A stretch of 47,425 bases of DNA from CAYLQA01 sp964385695 (lineage in GTDB: Bacteria; Desulfobacterota; Desulfobulbia; Desulfobulbales; Desulfurivibrionaceae): contig CAYLQA010000029.1 of assembly GCA_964385695.1 (NCBI GenBank), positions 1-47,425 of the forward strand. Direction: 5' to 3'. Every line of letters starts with the position of its first letter. Positions within the stretch are counted from its first letter, which is position 1. The notes beneath the pieces were generated by a model. The model saw only the letters and a list, made by a program, of their open reading frames with translations. It did no database searches and was not told the DNA's origin. A program made the position numbers and the translations under genes. Positions 1-7,961 of the stretch are shown here, piece by piece.

Positions 1-941
1 GGGTCAACCCGCATAACGGTTTCACCAATTGCCGGAGGGGTGAGGCCGTTGGCCTTTATCTTTTCCGCATCAAAGGATTCGATAATGCCTATCTCTTCCA
101 GCCCCTCTCCCTCAAACCTGAGGGTGATTCCCAATTCACGGAAGGCATAATCGCAAAACTCGCGCACCGAGTACTGCTTCCCCGAGGCAATAACGTAATC
201 CTCCGGCTCGTCCTGTTGCAGCATGAGCCACTGCATGCGCACATAATCCTTGGCATGGCCCCAGTCGCGTTTTGCGTTGAGGTTGCCAAGATAAATGCAA
301 TCCTGCAAGCCCAAGGCAATCCTGGCTACGGCCCGGGTAATCTTGCGGGTGACAAAGGTCTCTCCGCGGACAGGCGACTCGTGGTTAAAGAGAATGCCGT
401 TACAGGCGAACATGCCATACGCCTCACGGTAGTTCACACAGATCCAGTAGGAATAGAGCTTGGCCACGGCATAGGGAGAACGGGGATAAAAGGGAGTGGT
501 TTCCTTCTGCGGGGTCTCCTGCACCTTACCAAAAAGCTCCGAGGTGGAGGCCTGGTAAAACTTGGTCTTCTTTTCCAGGCCAAGGATCCGTATGGCCTCA
601 AGCAGACGCAGAGTTCCCAAAGCATCGGAGTTGGCCGTGTACTCCGGTGTCTCAAAGGAGACATGAACATGACTCTGGGCAGCCAGGTTATACAACTCGT
701 CAGGCTGCACCTCCTGGATGATGCGTATCAGATTGGTGGAGTCGGTCAGGTCGCCATAATGGAGGATAAACTTTCGGTCTGTCTCGTGGGGGTCCTCGTA
801 AAGGTGGTCAATGCGATCCGTATTGAAGAGGGAGGCGCGGCGCTTGATGCCGTGAACCTCATACCCCTTATCCAATAAAAATTGGGCCAGGTAGGCGCCA
901 TCCTGTCCGGTTACACCGGTAATTAATGCTTTTTTCTTCAC
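1..941 (-). CDS. gmd: GDP-mannose 4,6-dehydratase, 3' end cut by window edge
   Basis: This enzyme converts GDP-mannose to GDP-4-keto-6-deoxymannose, the precursor of fucose, rhamnose and related deoxysugars of surface polysaccharides. About 313 codons are visible. The N-terminus carries the NAD(P)-binding glycine motif GVTGQDGAYL and the family segment IKRRASLFNT. The middle carries the extended-SDR catalytic motif YAVAK, preceded by STSELFG, and further on NHESPVRGETFVTRKI and LGNLNAKRDWGHAKDY, all typical of Gmd. The GTG at 941 is chosen because GAGGA lies a few bases upstream and the glycine motif begins at residue 9. The full family length is about 340-370 residues, so only the C-terminus is missing. 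It starts about 21 bases after the glmS stop on the same strand, suggesting co-transcription of two nucleotide-sugar genes. Confidence 0.93.
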   Translation of the reverse strand, partial: MKKKALITGVTGQDGAYLAQFLLDKGYEVHGIKRRASLFNTDRIDHLYEDPHETDRKFILHYGDLTDSTNLIRIIQEVQPDELYNLAAQSHVHVSFETPEYTANSDALGTLRLLEAIRILGLEKKTKFYQASTSELFGKVQETPQKETTPFYPRSPYAVAKLYSYWICVNYREAYGMFACNGILFNHESPVRGETFVTRKITRAVARIALGLQDCIYLGNLNAKRDWGHAKDYVRMQWLMLQQDEPEDYVIASGKQYSVREFCDYAFRELGITLRFEGEGLEEIGIIESFDAEKIKANGLTPPAIGETVMRVD

Positions 942-962
942 TGTCTTCCTCGATTGTACAAA

Positions 963-2804
963 TTATTCAACAGTCACACTCTTTGCCAAATTCCGGGGCT
1001 GGTCCACATCACAGCCACGCAAATGGGCTATCTGGTACGCCAGAAACTGGAGCGGCATGGTGTATAAAATCGGGTTGAGATCCTCATGGACCACGGGCAA
1101 TTTGATCACGTGATCGGCTATACGCTGTACACTTCGGTCCCCCTTGCTGGCTATGAGGATCAGCCTGCCCTGACGGGCTCGAACCTCTTCCACGTTGGAG
1201 ATCACCTTTTCGTAGACCCCGTCCTTGGGGGCCAGGGCCAGAATGGGCATCTCCTTGTCTATCAGGGCAATGGGACCATGCTTCATCTCACCGGCGGCAT
1301 AGCCTTCGGCATGGATATAGGAGATCTCCTTAAGCTTCAACGCCCCTTCCAAAGCAATGGGGAAATTGCAACCACGGCCCAGGTACAGAAAATCCCGGCT
1401 TTTGGCAAACTCGTTTGCCAAGTCCTTGGCCTCCTCTTCTAAGCGGGGCAGTTCCTCATCCAACAGGCTCGGCAACTCCACCATGGCCTGGGTAATTGCC
1501 TTGCGCTCTTCCTCAGCCATGGTCTGTCGCACCTGGCCGAGATAGATGGTCAAAAGCATGAGGGCGGTCAACTGGCAGGTAAAGGCCTTGGTTGAGGCCA
1601 CACCGATCTCAGGCCCGGCATGGGTGTAAATGGTTCCATGCGATTCCCGGGTGATGGTGCTGCCCACCACATTGCAGATGGAGATCACCTTGGCCCCCAT
1701 CTCCTTGGCCAGGCGCAAACCAGCCAGGGTATCCGCAGTTTCACCGGATTGAGAAATGGGGATGACCATAACCGACTCATCGATGAGCAGACGCCGATAC
1801 CGAAATTCCGAAGCGATATCCACCTCAACCGGGATGCCGACCCATTTTTCAATCCAATACTTGGCAACAAGGGCGGCATGCCAGGAGGTACCGCAGGCAA
1901 CAAGGAATATGCGTTGAATCTTTTCAAGCTCTTTTACCGACAGTCCGATCTCCGGCAGTTCAACATCTCCGGTCTCAGGATCAAGGCGGCCGCGAAAGGT
2001 ACTGAGGATGGCCTGGGGTTGCTCATAAATCTCCTTCAGCATGAAATGCTTATAGCCCGCCTTCTCGGCCATGGCGGCATTCCAAAGAATGGTCTGCACC
2101 TCTTTTTTCACTGCCCGGCCACTGTTTACCCGCATTATCTGCCAGGAATCCTCCTTCAGAATTGCCAGTTCCTGATCCTCAAGGAATATCACATCATTGG
2201 TATAGGGTAATAAAGCTGGAATGTCGGAGGCCATCAAAGTGCCGCCCGTTTCCTGTACACCCAGCACCAAAGGACTCTGGTTTCTGGCTGCCACCAGCAT
2301 ATCCGGTTGTTCAGACCATAAAACTCCGATGGCATAGGATCCCTCGACCCGTTTCAGGGCCTGACGTATCGCCTTAACCAGGTCATCCTTCAGGTATTCT
2401 TCAATAAGATGGGCCAGAACCTCTGTATCGGTTTCCGAGGTAAATTTATGTCCCTTCTCCTGGAGCTCCTCACGCAGGGAATGATAATTCTCAATGATAC
2501 CGTTGTGAACTACCACCAGGTTCCCGCTGCAATCACTGTGCGGGTGGGCATTTGCCTCGGAGGGGGGACCATGGGTAGCCCAACGGGTGTGGCCCAGGCC
2601 GATATGGCTGTCCAGATCACGGACACTATCAAGCAACTCTTCGAGATTAGAGAGTTTACCTTCGGCTCGATGCTTTTTTAGGCCCCCGCCCTGTACATAG
2701 ACAATACCGGCAGAGTCATACCCTCTGTACTCAAGACGCTTCAAGCCCTCAAGCAGGATGGGCACCACCCGGCGATGGCCGACATAACCAACAATTCCGC
2801 ACAT
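963..2804 (-). CDS. glmS: Glutamine-fructose-6-phosphate aminotransferase (isomerizing)
   Basis: GlmS makes glucosamine-6-phosphate from fructose-6-phosphate and glutamine, the first step toward UDP-GlcNAc for peptidoglycan and LPS. The protein has 613 residues, close to the family's usual 608-610. It begins MCGIVGYVGHRR, so removal of Met exposes the nucleophilic Cys of the glutaminase domain (about 2-220, with GHTRWATHG and NPHSD-like motif NAHPHSD). Two SIS sugar-isomerase domains follow (about 285-430 and 460-600, with ISQSGETADT and the C-terminal PRNLAKSVTVE). A sigma-70 type promoter lies about 85 bases upstream. gmd follows after about 20 bases. I looked for a glmS ribozyme in the leader and saw none; the leader is too short and lacks its hallmark structure. 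Confidence 0.97.
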   Translation of the reverse strand: MCGIVGYVGHRRVVPILLEGLKRLEYRGYDSAGIVYVQGGGLKKHRAEGKLSNLEELLDSVRDLDSHIGLGHTRWATHGPPSEANAHPHSDCSGNLVVVHNGIIENYHSLREELQEKGHKFTSETDTEVLAHLIEEYLKDDLVKAIRQALKRVEGSYAIGVLWSEQPDMLVAARNQSPLVLGVQETGGTLMASDIPALLPYTNDVIFLEDQELAILKEDSWQIMRVNSGRAVKKEVQTILWNAAMAEKAGYKHFMLKEIYEQPQAILSTFRGRLDPETGDVELPEIGLSVKELEKIQRIFLVACGTSWHAALVAKYWIEKWVGIPVEVDIASEFRYRRLLIDESVMVIPISQSGETADTLAGLRLAKEMGAKVISICNVVGSTITRESHGTIYTHAGPEIGVASTKAFTCQLTALMLLTIYLGQVRQTMAEEERKAITQAMVELPSLLDEELPRLEEEAKDLANEFAKSRDFLYLGRGCNFPIALEGALKLKEISYIHAEGYAAGEMKHGPIALIDKEMPILALAPKDGVYEKVISNVEEVRARQGRLILIASKGDRSVQRIADHVIKLPVVHEDLNPILYTMPLQFLAYQIAHLRGCDVDQPRNLAKSVTVE

Positions 2805-2886
2805 AATTCACTCCGCGGGATATTTTTACTTATAGGATTTTCCCGCCGTGGAACTCCCGGCGAAAAGTCTCATTAAAAACTGCCTT

Positions 2887-2915
2887 ACTATATGTGGTAT
2901 GGATAAAGGGGTCAA
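2887..2915 (-). promoter_or_regulatory. Sigma-70 type promoter for glmS-gmd
   Basis: On the minus strand TTGACC (2915-2910) and TATAGT (2892-2887) are separated by exactly 17 bases. The predicted transcription start near 2880 leaves a leader of about 75 bases before the glmS ATG. The rest of the 2805-3083 interval holds no convincing gene. Confidence 0.6.
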
Positions 2916-3083
2916 CCGGAAAGAAGCAGTACGACATAGGCGAAAAACAGGGTTAAAATTTCGCGCAAAATAGAGACACCTGCCCACTGCATCTCCCAAA
3001 GTTTTCATGCTGAAGATGAAGAAAGAAAAACCGCGAGAATAACGCCGGTTGACTCAGCCCGACAAGGCTACGGCACAAAAAAA

Positions 3084-3122
3084 GACAGCCTCTGTGGGCA
3101 ATGGCTCCCCACAGAGGCTGTC
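3084..3122 (-). terminator. Rho-independent terminator of the HPF/cold-shock gene
   Basis: A perfect 15-bp stem (3084-3098 with 3108-3122) with a 9-base loop is followed on the minus strand by a run of seven T (complement of the A run at 3077-3083). Orientation and position, about 100 bases past the stop of the minus-strand gene at 3225, assign it to that gene and insulate glmS. Confidence 0.85.
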
Positions 3123-3224
3123 ATCAAGCTCTTTTCGAACTGTCTGTTCTAATATCTCAGGTTGCTGGTTTAAATACAGAACCCGTAAAGCCGGCTTACG
3201 CAATACTTACCCCAGCAAGTTCTC

Positions 3225-3758
3225 CTATTTTACCTTTTTCACCCAATTGGCCGTGGGGCCTTTATCCCCTTCACCTTCACCGAAACGCACCTCATCACCT
3301 TCGGCCAATTGCTCCATGCTCACATCCTTGAGGGCATTTTCATGAAAGTAAATTTCCTGACCACCGGCAGTCATAATAAAACCGTAGGATTCATAGGGGA
3401 AAAGACTTTTTATGGTACCGGTCAACTGGCTGGGGGCGGCCCCCTCCACAACCTTTTCGCTCTGACGCCTCTTGCGCTGCAGTTCTTTCAACTGCAGGCC
3501 CAAGGTATCAAAAGCCTCTACCAGCAGAGGGCGAACCGTCTCACCTTTACGTTTAACCACTACCGTATCGTTGGGAACAGATGCAATCACCCGCACCTCA
3601 TGCCCGCCGGTACGGTGTTGGGAAGTCTCCTCTATGGAAATACGAAGATGATGAACCAAACCGGGATGGTGCCGATTCAAACGCTCTTTTTCCTCTTCGA
3701 TTTTCTCTTGCCAAGATTTACGGATATCCAAATTACGGCCTTCAACTTGAAGTTCCAT
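3225..3758 (-). CDS. HPF/RaiA-type ribosome-associated domain fused to a cold-shock domain
   Basis: The 177-residue protein joins two RNA- or ribosome-binding modules. Residues 1-95 resemble the S30AE fold of hibernation factors (MELQVEGRNLDIRKSW at the start, then a long helix and the strand HEVRVIASVPNDTVVVKRKG). Residues 112-177 form a cold-shock domain with its RNP-like strands YGFIMT and EIYFHENAL. The expected role, from the families, is to bind 30S subunits or mRNA during slow growth or cold; this is inference. The start at 3758 is preferred over an in-frame ATG two codons upstream because GGAGG sits six bases before it, whereas it abuts the upstream ATG. The gene is monocistronic: it has its own TATAAT, a structured leader and a strong terminator. 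Confidence 0.88.
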   Translation of the reverse strand: MELQVEGRNLDIRKSWQEKIEEEKERLNRHHPGLVHHLRISIEETSQHRTGGHEVRVIASVPNDTVVVKRKGETVRPLLVEAFDTLGLQLKELQRKRRQSEKVVEGAAPSQLTGTIKSLFPYESYGFIMTAGGQEIYFHENALKDVSMEQLAEGDEVRFGEGEGDKGPTANWVKKVK

Positions 3759-3790
3759 ATACATCCTCCATCTAAAAATATTAAGTACCT

Positions 3791-3860
3791 GCCGCAAAAG
3801 CTTTCGCGGCAAGCGGCCTGGAGTATTCTCTTCGTTTTATTTTACCACAAAAACGAAGAG
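3791..3860 (-). promoter_or_regulatory. Structured 5' leader with two hairpins
   Basis: Two inverted repeats lie between the putative -10 box and the start codon of the HPF/cold-shock gene. The outer one pairs 3828-3838 with 3850-3860 (11 bp, perfect). The inner one, 3791-3810, is a near-perfect palindrome with GCCGC/GCGGC ends around AAAGCTTT. A leader of about 130 bases with stacked hairpins recalls cspA-type thermosensing leaders, but function here is inference. Confidence 0.45.
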
Positions 3861-3896
3861 CAACCCCAGCCTCACTTTGAGAAGAATTCCAAGAAA

Positions 3897-3902
3897 ATTA
3901 TA
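3897..3902 (-). promoter_or_regulatory. Candidate -10 box for the HPF/cold-shock gene
   Basis: A perfect TATAAT occurs on the minus strand in the 172-base space between nagZ and the next gene. No good -35 hexamer is found at 16-18 bases, so the promoter call rests on the -10 and on position. Confidence 0.35.
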
Positions 3903-3930
3903 ACTTCCTGAAACAGCGCAAATTTTCTTT

Positions 3931-4944
3931 TCATTTTTTTATCTGAACAGCAAATTTCTCGGCCACTCGGGCAATACGAGTGCTTGAGAGGGCCAACCTT
4001 TCCTGACTCACTTGCCCTCTTTCAAGAGCGCCCAACAAGATATCATAGGTTGCCTGAACCTTGCTGTGCTCATGGCAAATGAGGAGCATATCCGCCCCGG
4101 CCAAGAAGGAGAGCAATGCGGCATCAGCCACGGAGCGCTCATTTTCAATGGCCCCCATCTCCAGATCATCGGTAATAACCAGGCCCTCATAACCCATTTT
4201 TTCCCGCAAAAGTCCGGTCAGGATCTTTTTCGACAAAGTAGCCGGTTGAGACGGATCAAGCCCCTGATAGATGGTATGGGAGGTCATTATTGCTGCGACC
4301 TGCGCATGAATGGCGGCCAGAAACGGGGGCAAGTCGAGCTCTTCAATTTCACCTTGTGTTCGATCCACCAAGGGAAGCTTTTCATGGGGATCAAGCTGCG
4401 CTGCCCCAAGGCCAGGGAAATGCTTGCCGCAGGCGGCCAGTCCTTCCCGCTGCATAGTTTGAATGACCAAAGCCCCAAGGTGTGCAACCTGTGCCGCTGT
4501 GGAGCCAAGAACCCGCCGCTCCATGAAAAAATCCAGATTATTAGGGCAAACATCAAGCACAGGCGCCAGGTTCATGTTCACACCAACGTCCAGTAATTCC
4601 CTGACGCAGGTATGCGCAAAATCCTTTAACAGTTCTTCCGCCGCAGCATCCTCCGCCAGCTTTCTGGCATCGGGAAATTGGGTAAATGGCTCGGGAAGAC
4701 GGGCCACACTGCCCCCCTCCTGGTCGATGGAGATTAACGGAGAGCCAAGCCCTGCCTCCTTGCATGCAGAACGAATATCGCCACACAAACCGCGAAGTTG
4801 ATCGACACTCTGCACATTTCTTTTAAAAATGATGAAGTGGCCAATCCCACGCTGCTCTACCAAGCTCAGGGTCGAGTCATCCAGCGTCAAGCCAGGGATA
4901 CCCACCATAAAAAGAGAGCCAAGCTTTTTCTTTTGATCCTGCAT
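3931..4944 (-). CDS. nagZ: Beta-N-acetylhexosaminidase, GH3 family
   Basis: NagZ removes GlcNAc from anhydromuropeptides in cytoplasmic peptidoglycan recycling. The 337-residue length and lack of a signal peptide fit the NagZ type. Visible motifs are LISIDQEGGSVARL near residue 92, the substrate/catalytic loop CGKHFPGLGAAQLDPHEKLP with the Asp-His pair, IMTSHTIY, and the nucleophile segment VITDDLEMGAI. In most homologues the loop reads KHFPGHG; here the second His is replaced by Leu. The ATG at 4944 has AAGGA upstream. After collapsing the duplicated 55 bases at the adjacent scaffold gap, only 8 bases separate the queC stop from this start, so the two genes are very likely co-transcribed. 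Confidence 0.93.
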   Translation of the reverse strand: MQDQKKKLGSLFMVGIPGLTLDDSTLSLVEQRGIGHFIIFKRNVQSVDQLRGLCGDIRSACKEAGLGSPLISIDQEGGSVARLPEPFTQFPDARKLAEDAAAEELLKDFAHTCVRELLDVGVNMNLAPVLDVCPNNLDFFMERRVLGSTAAQVAHLGALVIQTMQREGLAACGKHFPGLGAAQLDPHEKLPLVDRTQGEIEELDLPPFLAAIHAQVAAIMTSHTIYQGLDPSQPATLSKKILTGLLREKMGYEGLVITDDLEMGAIENERSVADAALLSFLAGADMLLICHEHSKVQATYDILLGALERGQVSQERLALSSTRIARVAEKFAVQIKK

Positions 4945-4988
4945 TCTTTTCCTTATTTATAGTCCACCGGATCGGTGACGCCCGCCTC

Positions 4989-5088
4989 NNNNNNNNNNNN
5001 NNNNNNNNNNNNNNNNNNNNNNNNNNNNNNNNNNNNNNNNNNNNNNNNNNNNNNNNNNNNNNNNNNNNNNNNNNNNNNNNNNNNNNNN
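4989..5088. other. Scaffold gap of 100 N with identical 55-base flanks
   Basis: The 55 bases at 4934-4988 are repeated exactly at 5089-5143. The gap therefore joins two contigs that overlap by one k-mer. Removing 155 bases restores a continuous queC-nagZ junction with no loss of sequence. Confidence 0.93.
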
Positions 5089-5107
5089 TGATCCTGCATT
5101 CTTTTCC

Positions 5108-5809
5108 TTATTTATAGTCCACCGGATCGGTGACGCCCGCCTCGGCAAAGCCCTTGAGCCTGAGCAGACAAGAGTCGCACTCTCCGCAGGCACGCCCTTG
5201 TTCATCCGGATCGTAACAGCTATGGGTCACCGAGTAATCCACACCCAGATCAAGCCCTTTTTCAATAATTTCCCGCTTAGTGAGATAGAGCAAAGGAGCA
5301 TGGATGGCAAAACCATTTCCTTCAATACCGGCCTTTGTCCCCATATTGGCTACCTGCTCAAAGGCCTTCAGATAATCGGGGCGGCAATCCGGATAACCGC
5401 TATAATCAAGCACGTTCACCCCGAGAAATATATGATTCGCCCCCAAAACCTCGGCCCAGGAAACCGCATATGAAAGAAAGATCGTGTTCCTGCCGGGCAC
5501 GTAGGTTACCGGCACGGAATCAAGCATTTCTGCCTCGCTCCTACCTTTTGGTACGGCAATATCAGCGGTCAGGGCGGAGCCGCCAATGGCATCAATATCC
5601 ACCCGCAGGACCAGATGATTCTCTATCCCGCATCGCCGAACCGTTTCCCTGGCCCGCTCTAATTCGACAACCTGACGCTGGCCATAGGCAAAACTCAGGC
5701 AGGAACACGCATAGCCCTCATGCTGGGCAATGGCCAAAACCGTGGTGGAGTCAAGCCCACCGCTTAAAAGGACCACCGCCTTTTCTTTTTCCTTCTTAGC
5801 TTGCTGCAT
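5108..5809 (-). CDS. queC: 7-cyano-7-deazaguanine synthase
   Basis: QueC converts 7-carboxy-7-deazaguanine to preQ0 with ATP and ammonia, feeding queuosine in tRNA. The 233-residue protein starts with the PP-loop ATPase motif LLSGGLDSTT at about residue 14. It has VPGRNTIFLSYAVSWAE and NVLDYSGYPDCRPDY, and ends with a zinc site of four cysteines (HSCYDP, then CGECDSC). The stop is in the right-hand copy of the duplicated contig end. It lies about 45 bases downstream of sfsA on the same strand. No preQ1 riboswitch was recognised upstream. Confidence 0.95.
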   Translation of the reverse strand: MQQAKKEKEKAVVLLSGGLDSTTVLAIAQHEGYACSCLSFAYGQRQVVELERARETVRRCGIENHLVLRVDIDAIGGSALTADIAVPKGRSEAEMLDSVPVTYVPGRNTIFLSYAVSWAEVLGANHIFLGVNVLDYSGYPDCRPDYLKAFEQVANMGTKAGIEGNGFAIHAPLLYLTKREIIEKGLDLGVDYSVTHSCYDPDEQGRACGECDSCLLRLKGFAEAGVTDPVDYK

Positions 5810-5853
5810 ATTCTTATTTGTTATACACCGCTCTTTTTTAAAATCTTATCGCC

Positions 5854-6555
5854 TTAATCTTCAAGCATAACCGGCAACGGGGCCACCACCTTTATCTCTT
5901 TTGGATCAATCATGGCCCGATAGGCAAGGACCTGTACCCCTTTTGCAGCCACCTCGCATAAGGTTTCGGCATAGGTGGGATCAATATGCCGGGCCGGGAC
6001 AAAAAAATCCACGTCCTCGCGCTGCACACAAAAAAGAACTGCAGCACCATAACCCTGTTCATGCAGGCGCGCCAACTCATGCAGGTGTTTTGTGCCTCGC
6101 ACGGTCACGGCATCGGGAAACATTGCCGCCCGGTCTTGCGCCATACTGCAATTCTTCACCTCAAGATACACTGTTTCGCCATTGTTACGCAGACAAAAAT
6201 CCAGGCGACTCTTCTCAGAAACCTTCACCTCGGCCTTTAAAGACTCAATGGATGAAAATTCTTTTATTGCGCCATCCTCTAGGGCTTCTTTAACCAAGTG
6301 GTTCGTCAAAGCGGTATTGATCCCCACCCAGGTAGTACCAACCCGGACCAACTCCAAGGTGTGAGGGTACTTGCGTTTCGGGTTGTCGGAACAGGAGAGG
6401 TACACCGCACTGCCCGGTTCGCTACACCCCTTCATACTGCCGGAGTTTGGGCAATGCACTGTAAGCTGAGTGCCGTCAGCGAGCTCCACGTCCGCCAAAA
6501 ACCGTTTATAACGTTTTATAAGTTGCCCAGCAATGAGTGTCTGCTTGAATTTCAT
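5854..6555 (-). CDS. sfsA: SfsA family protein (sugar fermentation stimulation protein homologue)
   Basis: The 233-residue length and the motifs HCPNSGSMKGC near residue 34, TWVGINTALTN, SRLDFCLR, VYLEVKNCSM and FPDAVTVRGTKHL are those of SfsA. The D-x(n)-E-x-K arrangement (LDFCL, then LEVKN) matches a PD-(D/E)XK nuclease-like fold known for the family. Its physiological role is not settled; the E. coli name comes from maltose metabolism. It heads the minus-strand sfsA-queC-nagZ run and is divergent from the plus-strand gene at 6613, with 57 bases between. The start has only a weak purine-rich ribosome site. Confidence 0.92.
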   Translation of the reverse strand: MKFKQTLIAGQLIKRYKRFLADVELADGTQLTVHCPNSGSMKGCSEPGSAVYLSCSDNPKRKYPHTLELVRVGTTWVGINTALTNHLVKEALEDGAIKEFSSIESLKAEVKVSEKSRLDFCLRNNGETVYLEVKNCSMAQDRAAMFPDAVTVRGTKHLHELARLHEQGYGAAVLFCVQREDVDFFVPARHIDPTYAETLCEVAAKGVQVLAYRAMIDPKEIKVVAPLPVMLED

Positions 6556-6612
6556 TTCGATTTCGTTATATCAAGTTAGTTAAGTATTTTTCATAAAAAA
6601 AGGCATTAACGT

Positions 6613-6900
6613 ATGGCGGAACAACCACCCGAAGAAAAAGAGACCCGATCCAAGGCGGTCGCTCTCCGTTATGACAAGGAGCAAGAGGACGCGCCCAGGA
6701 TCGTTGCCAAGGGCATGGGTGAGGTGGCGGAAAAGATTATCGCCCTGGCCAAAGAGCATGGCATCCCCATCCATGAAGACAGTGACCTCATTGAAATTCT
6801 AGCCAAACTCGACCTGTATGAGGAAATCCCTCCGGCAACCTATGTCGTGGTGGCCGAAATACTGGCCTTCATCTACCGAACCAACGAAACCATGGAGTAA
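6613..6900 (+). CDS. FhlB-like flagellar export-switch protein (FlhB C-terminal domain homologue)
   Basis: The 95-residue protein matches the stand-alone FlhB cytoplasmic domain family (EscU/YscU/FlhB type; called FhlB, or YlqH in Bacillus). Family features are KAVALRYD near residue 15, a helix ending in KIIALAKEHGIPIHED, then DLIEILAKLDLYEEIPPATYVVVAEILAFIYR. It lacks the transmembrane part of FlhB, and at the position of the NPTH autocleavage motif it has only APRIVAKG. In other bacteria such proteins can replace the FlhB C-terminus during export switching. It stands at the head of the flagellar block, separated from flgF by about 300 bases that contain a sigma-54 promoter. Confidence 0.85.
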   Translation: MAEQPPEEKETRSKAVALRYDKEQEDAPRIVAKGMGEVAEKIIALAKEHGIPIHEDSDLIEILAKLDLYEEIPPATYVVVAEILAFIYRTNETME

Positions 6901-7143
6901 ACAGCAGTCATAGCACATCACCATGCCAACACCTGCCTTAATTAAAGTCTCCCCAGTCAACAAACTCTCATCGTCCTGAAGGGTAGGAAAAAACTACCAT
7001 TCCATCTCCCTCCCAAGTGTCCTGTTTTTTGACACCCCTTAGCAAACCGCACTTCAAACAACACGACCAAACAGCAGCAACACACTGAAAAAACAAGACT
7101 TATAGCCACACCGAACTTAGGCGCCCCCCGAAAAGAACAACCC

Positions 7144-7157
7144 GGCATACATTTTGC
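7144..7157 (+). promoter_or_regulatory. Sigma-54 type -24/-12 promoter upstream of flgF
   Basis: GG (7144-7145) and GC (7156-7157) are separated by exactly 10 bases in the context CCGGCAT...TTTTGCAT, close to TGGCAC-N5-TTGCA. The predicted start of transcription is about 28 bases before the flgF ATG. The rest of the 6901-7196 gap contains no convincing gene. Confidence 0.6.
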
Positions 7158-7196
7158 ATTTAACAAAACCATCAAAAACTCAAACGGGGATAAACC

Positions 7197-7925
7197 ATGT
7201 TCATCCAGAACAAACTCGGGCTGATAGAAAGCATTGAAAGCATGATGGCCCAGGAACAACGACTGAACCAGGTGAGCAACAACCTGGCAAATGTTGATAC
7301 AGCCGGTTTTAAAAAGGACAATGTCACCTTCTGGGAGACGCTTTACAACGTCACCAACGACAGGCAACGGGTGGGCAAGGCCATTAGAGCCAATACCATC
7401 CATGAGCAGGGCGTGGTGCAGAAAACGGAAAATGAGCTGGATGTGGCCATCACCGGCCGGGGATTTTTCAAGATACAGACCCCCCAAGGTATCCGCTACT
7501 CAAGGGCCGGCAACTTCCAACTCAACAATGTAGGACAGCTGGTTACCCCCAACGGCCATCCGGTAATTGGCGATGGCGGTCCCATTGTTATTAACGGCCA
7601 AAAGGTGGATTTTTCCTCGGATGGCCAGATTACCGTGGATGGCCAACGGGTAAACGTTCTTGCCCTTGCTGATGTAGAAGACCCACGGGATCTTGTAAAG
7701 GAAGGGGCAAATCTATTTCGCTTGAAAAATGGCGTGCAAGAGCAGGCTGCCCAAGGTTTTGTCATCCACCAGGGCTTTTTGGAAAAATCAAACGTCAACA
7801 GTGTCAAAGAAATGACAGAAATGATCGATCTGCACCGTGCCTTTGAGGGCCAACAAAAGGCGGTGCGGGCCATAGACGATATTGACGATATGGCTGTACG
7901 CCGGGTCGGCAGCCTTAATGGATAA
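7197..7925 (+). CDS. flgF: Flagellar basal-body rod protein FlgF
   Basis: FlgF is a proximal-rod subunit of the flagellar axle. The 242-residue protein has the N-terminal rod-protein signature around residues 20-40 (NQVSNNLANVDTAGFKKD), the central ELDVAITGRGFFKIQT and YSRAGNFQLN motifs of the FlgE/F/G family, and the C-terminal helix with NVNSVKEMTEMIDLHRAFEGQQKA. FlgF rather than FlgG is favoured by the shorter N-terminus and by the following, clearly distinct FlgG. It is the first gene of a run flgF-G-A-H with short spacings and sits just behind a sigma-54 type promoter. Confidence 0.94.
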   Translation: MFIQNKLGLIESIESMMAQEQRLNQVSNNLANVDTAGFKKDNVTFWETLYNVTNDRQRVGKAIRANTIHEQGVVQKTENELDVAITGRGFFKIQTPQGIRYSRAGNFQLNNVGQLVTPNGHPVIGDGGPIVINGQKVDFSSDGQITVDGQRVNVLALADVEDPRDLVKEGANLFRLKNGVQEQAAQGFVIHQGFLEKSNVNSVKEMTEMIDLHRAFEGQQKAVRAIDDIDDMAVRRVGSLNG

Positions 7926-7961
7926 AATTCGCAACCCACAACAACTACTAAGGGGAACATC

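Noticed and set aside
2805..2880. glmS ribozyme or other riboswitch in the glmS leader
   Set aside because: The leader is only about 75 bases and shows no ribozyme core; the sigma-70 promoter explains the space.
2826..3008. 60-codon minus-strand frame in the glmS upstream region
   Set aside because: It overlaps the promoter and has no ribosome site or recognisable sequence.
5810..5853. preQ1 riboswitch before queC
   Set aside because: Only 44 bases separate sfsA and queC, and no pseudoknot-like C-rich or A-rich tail arrangement was seen.
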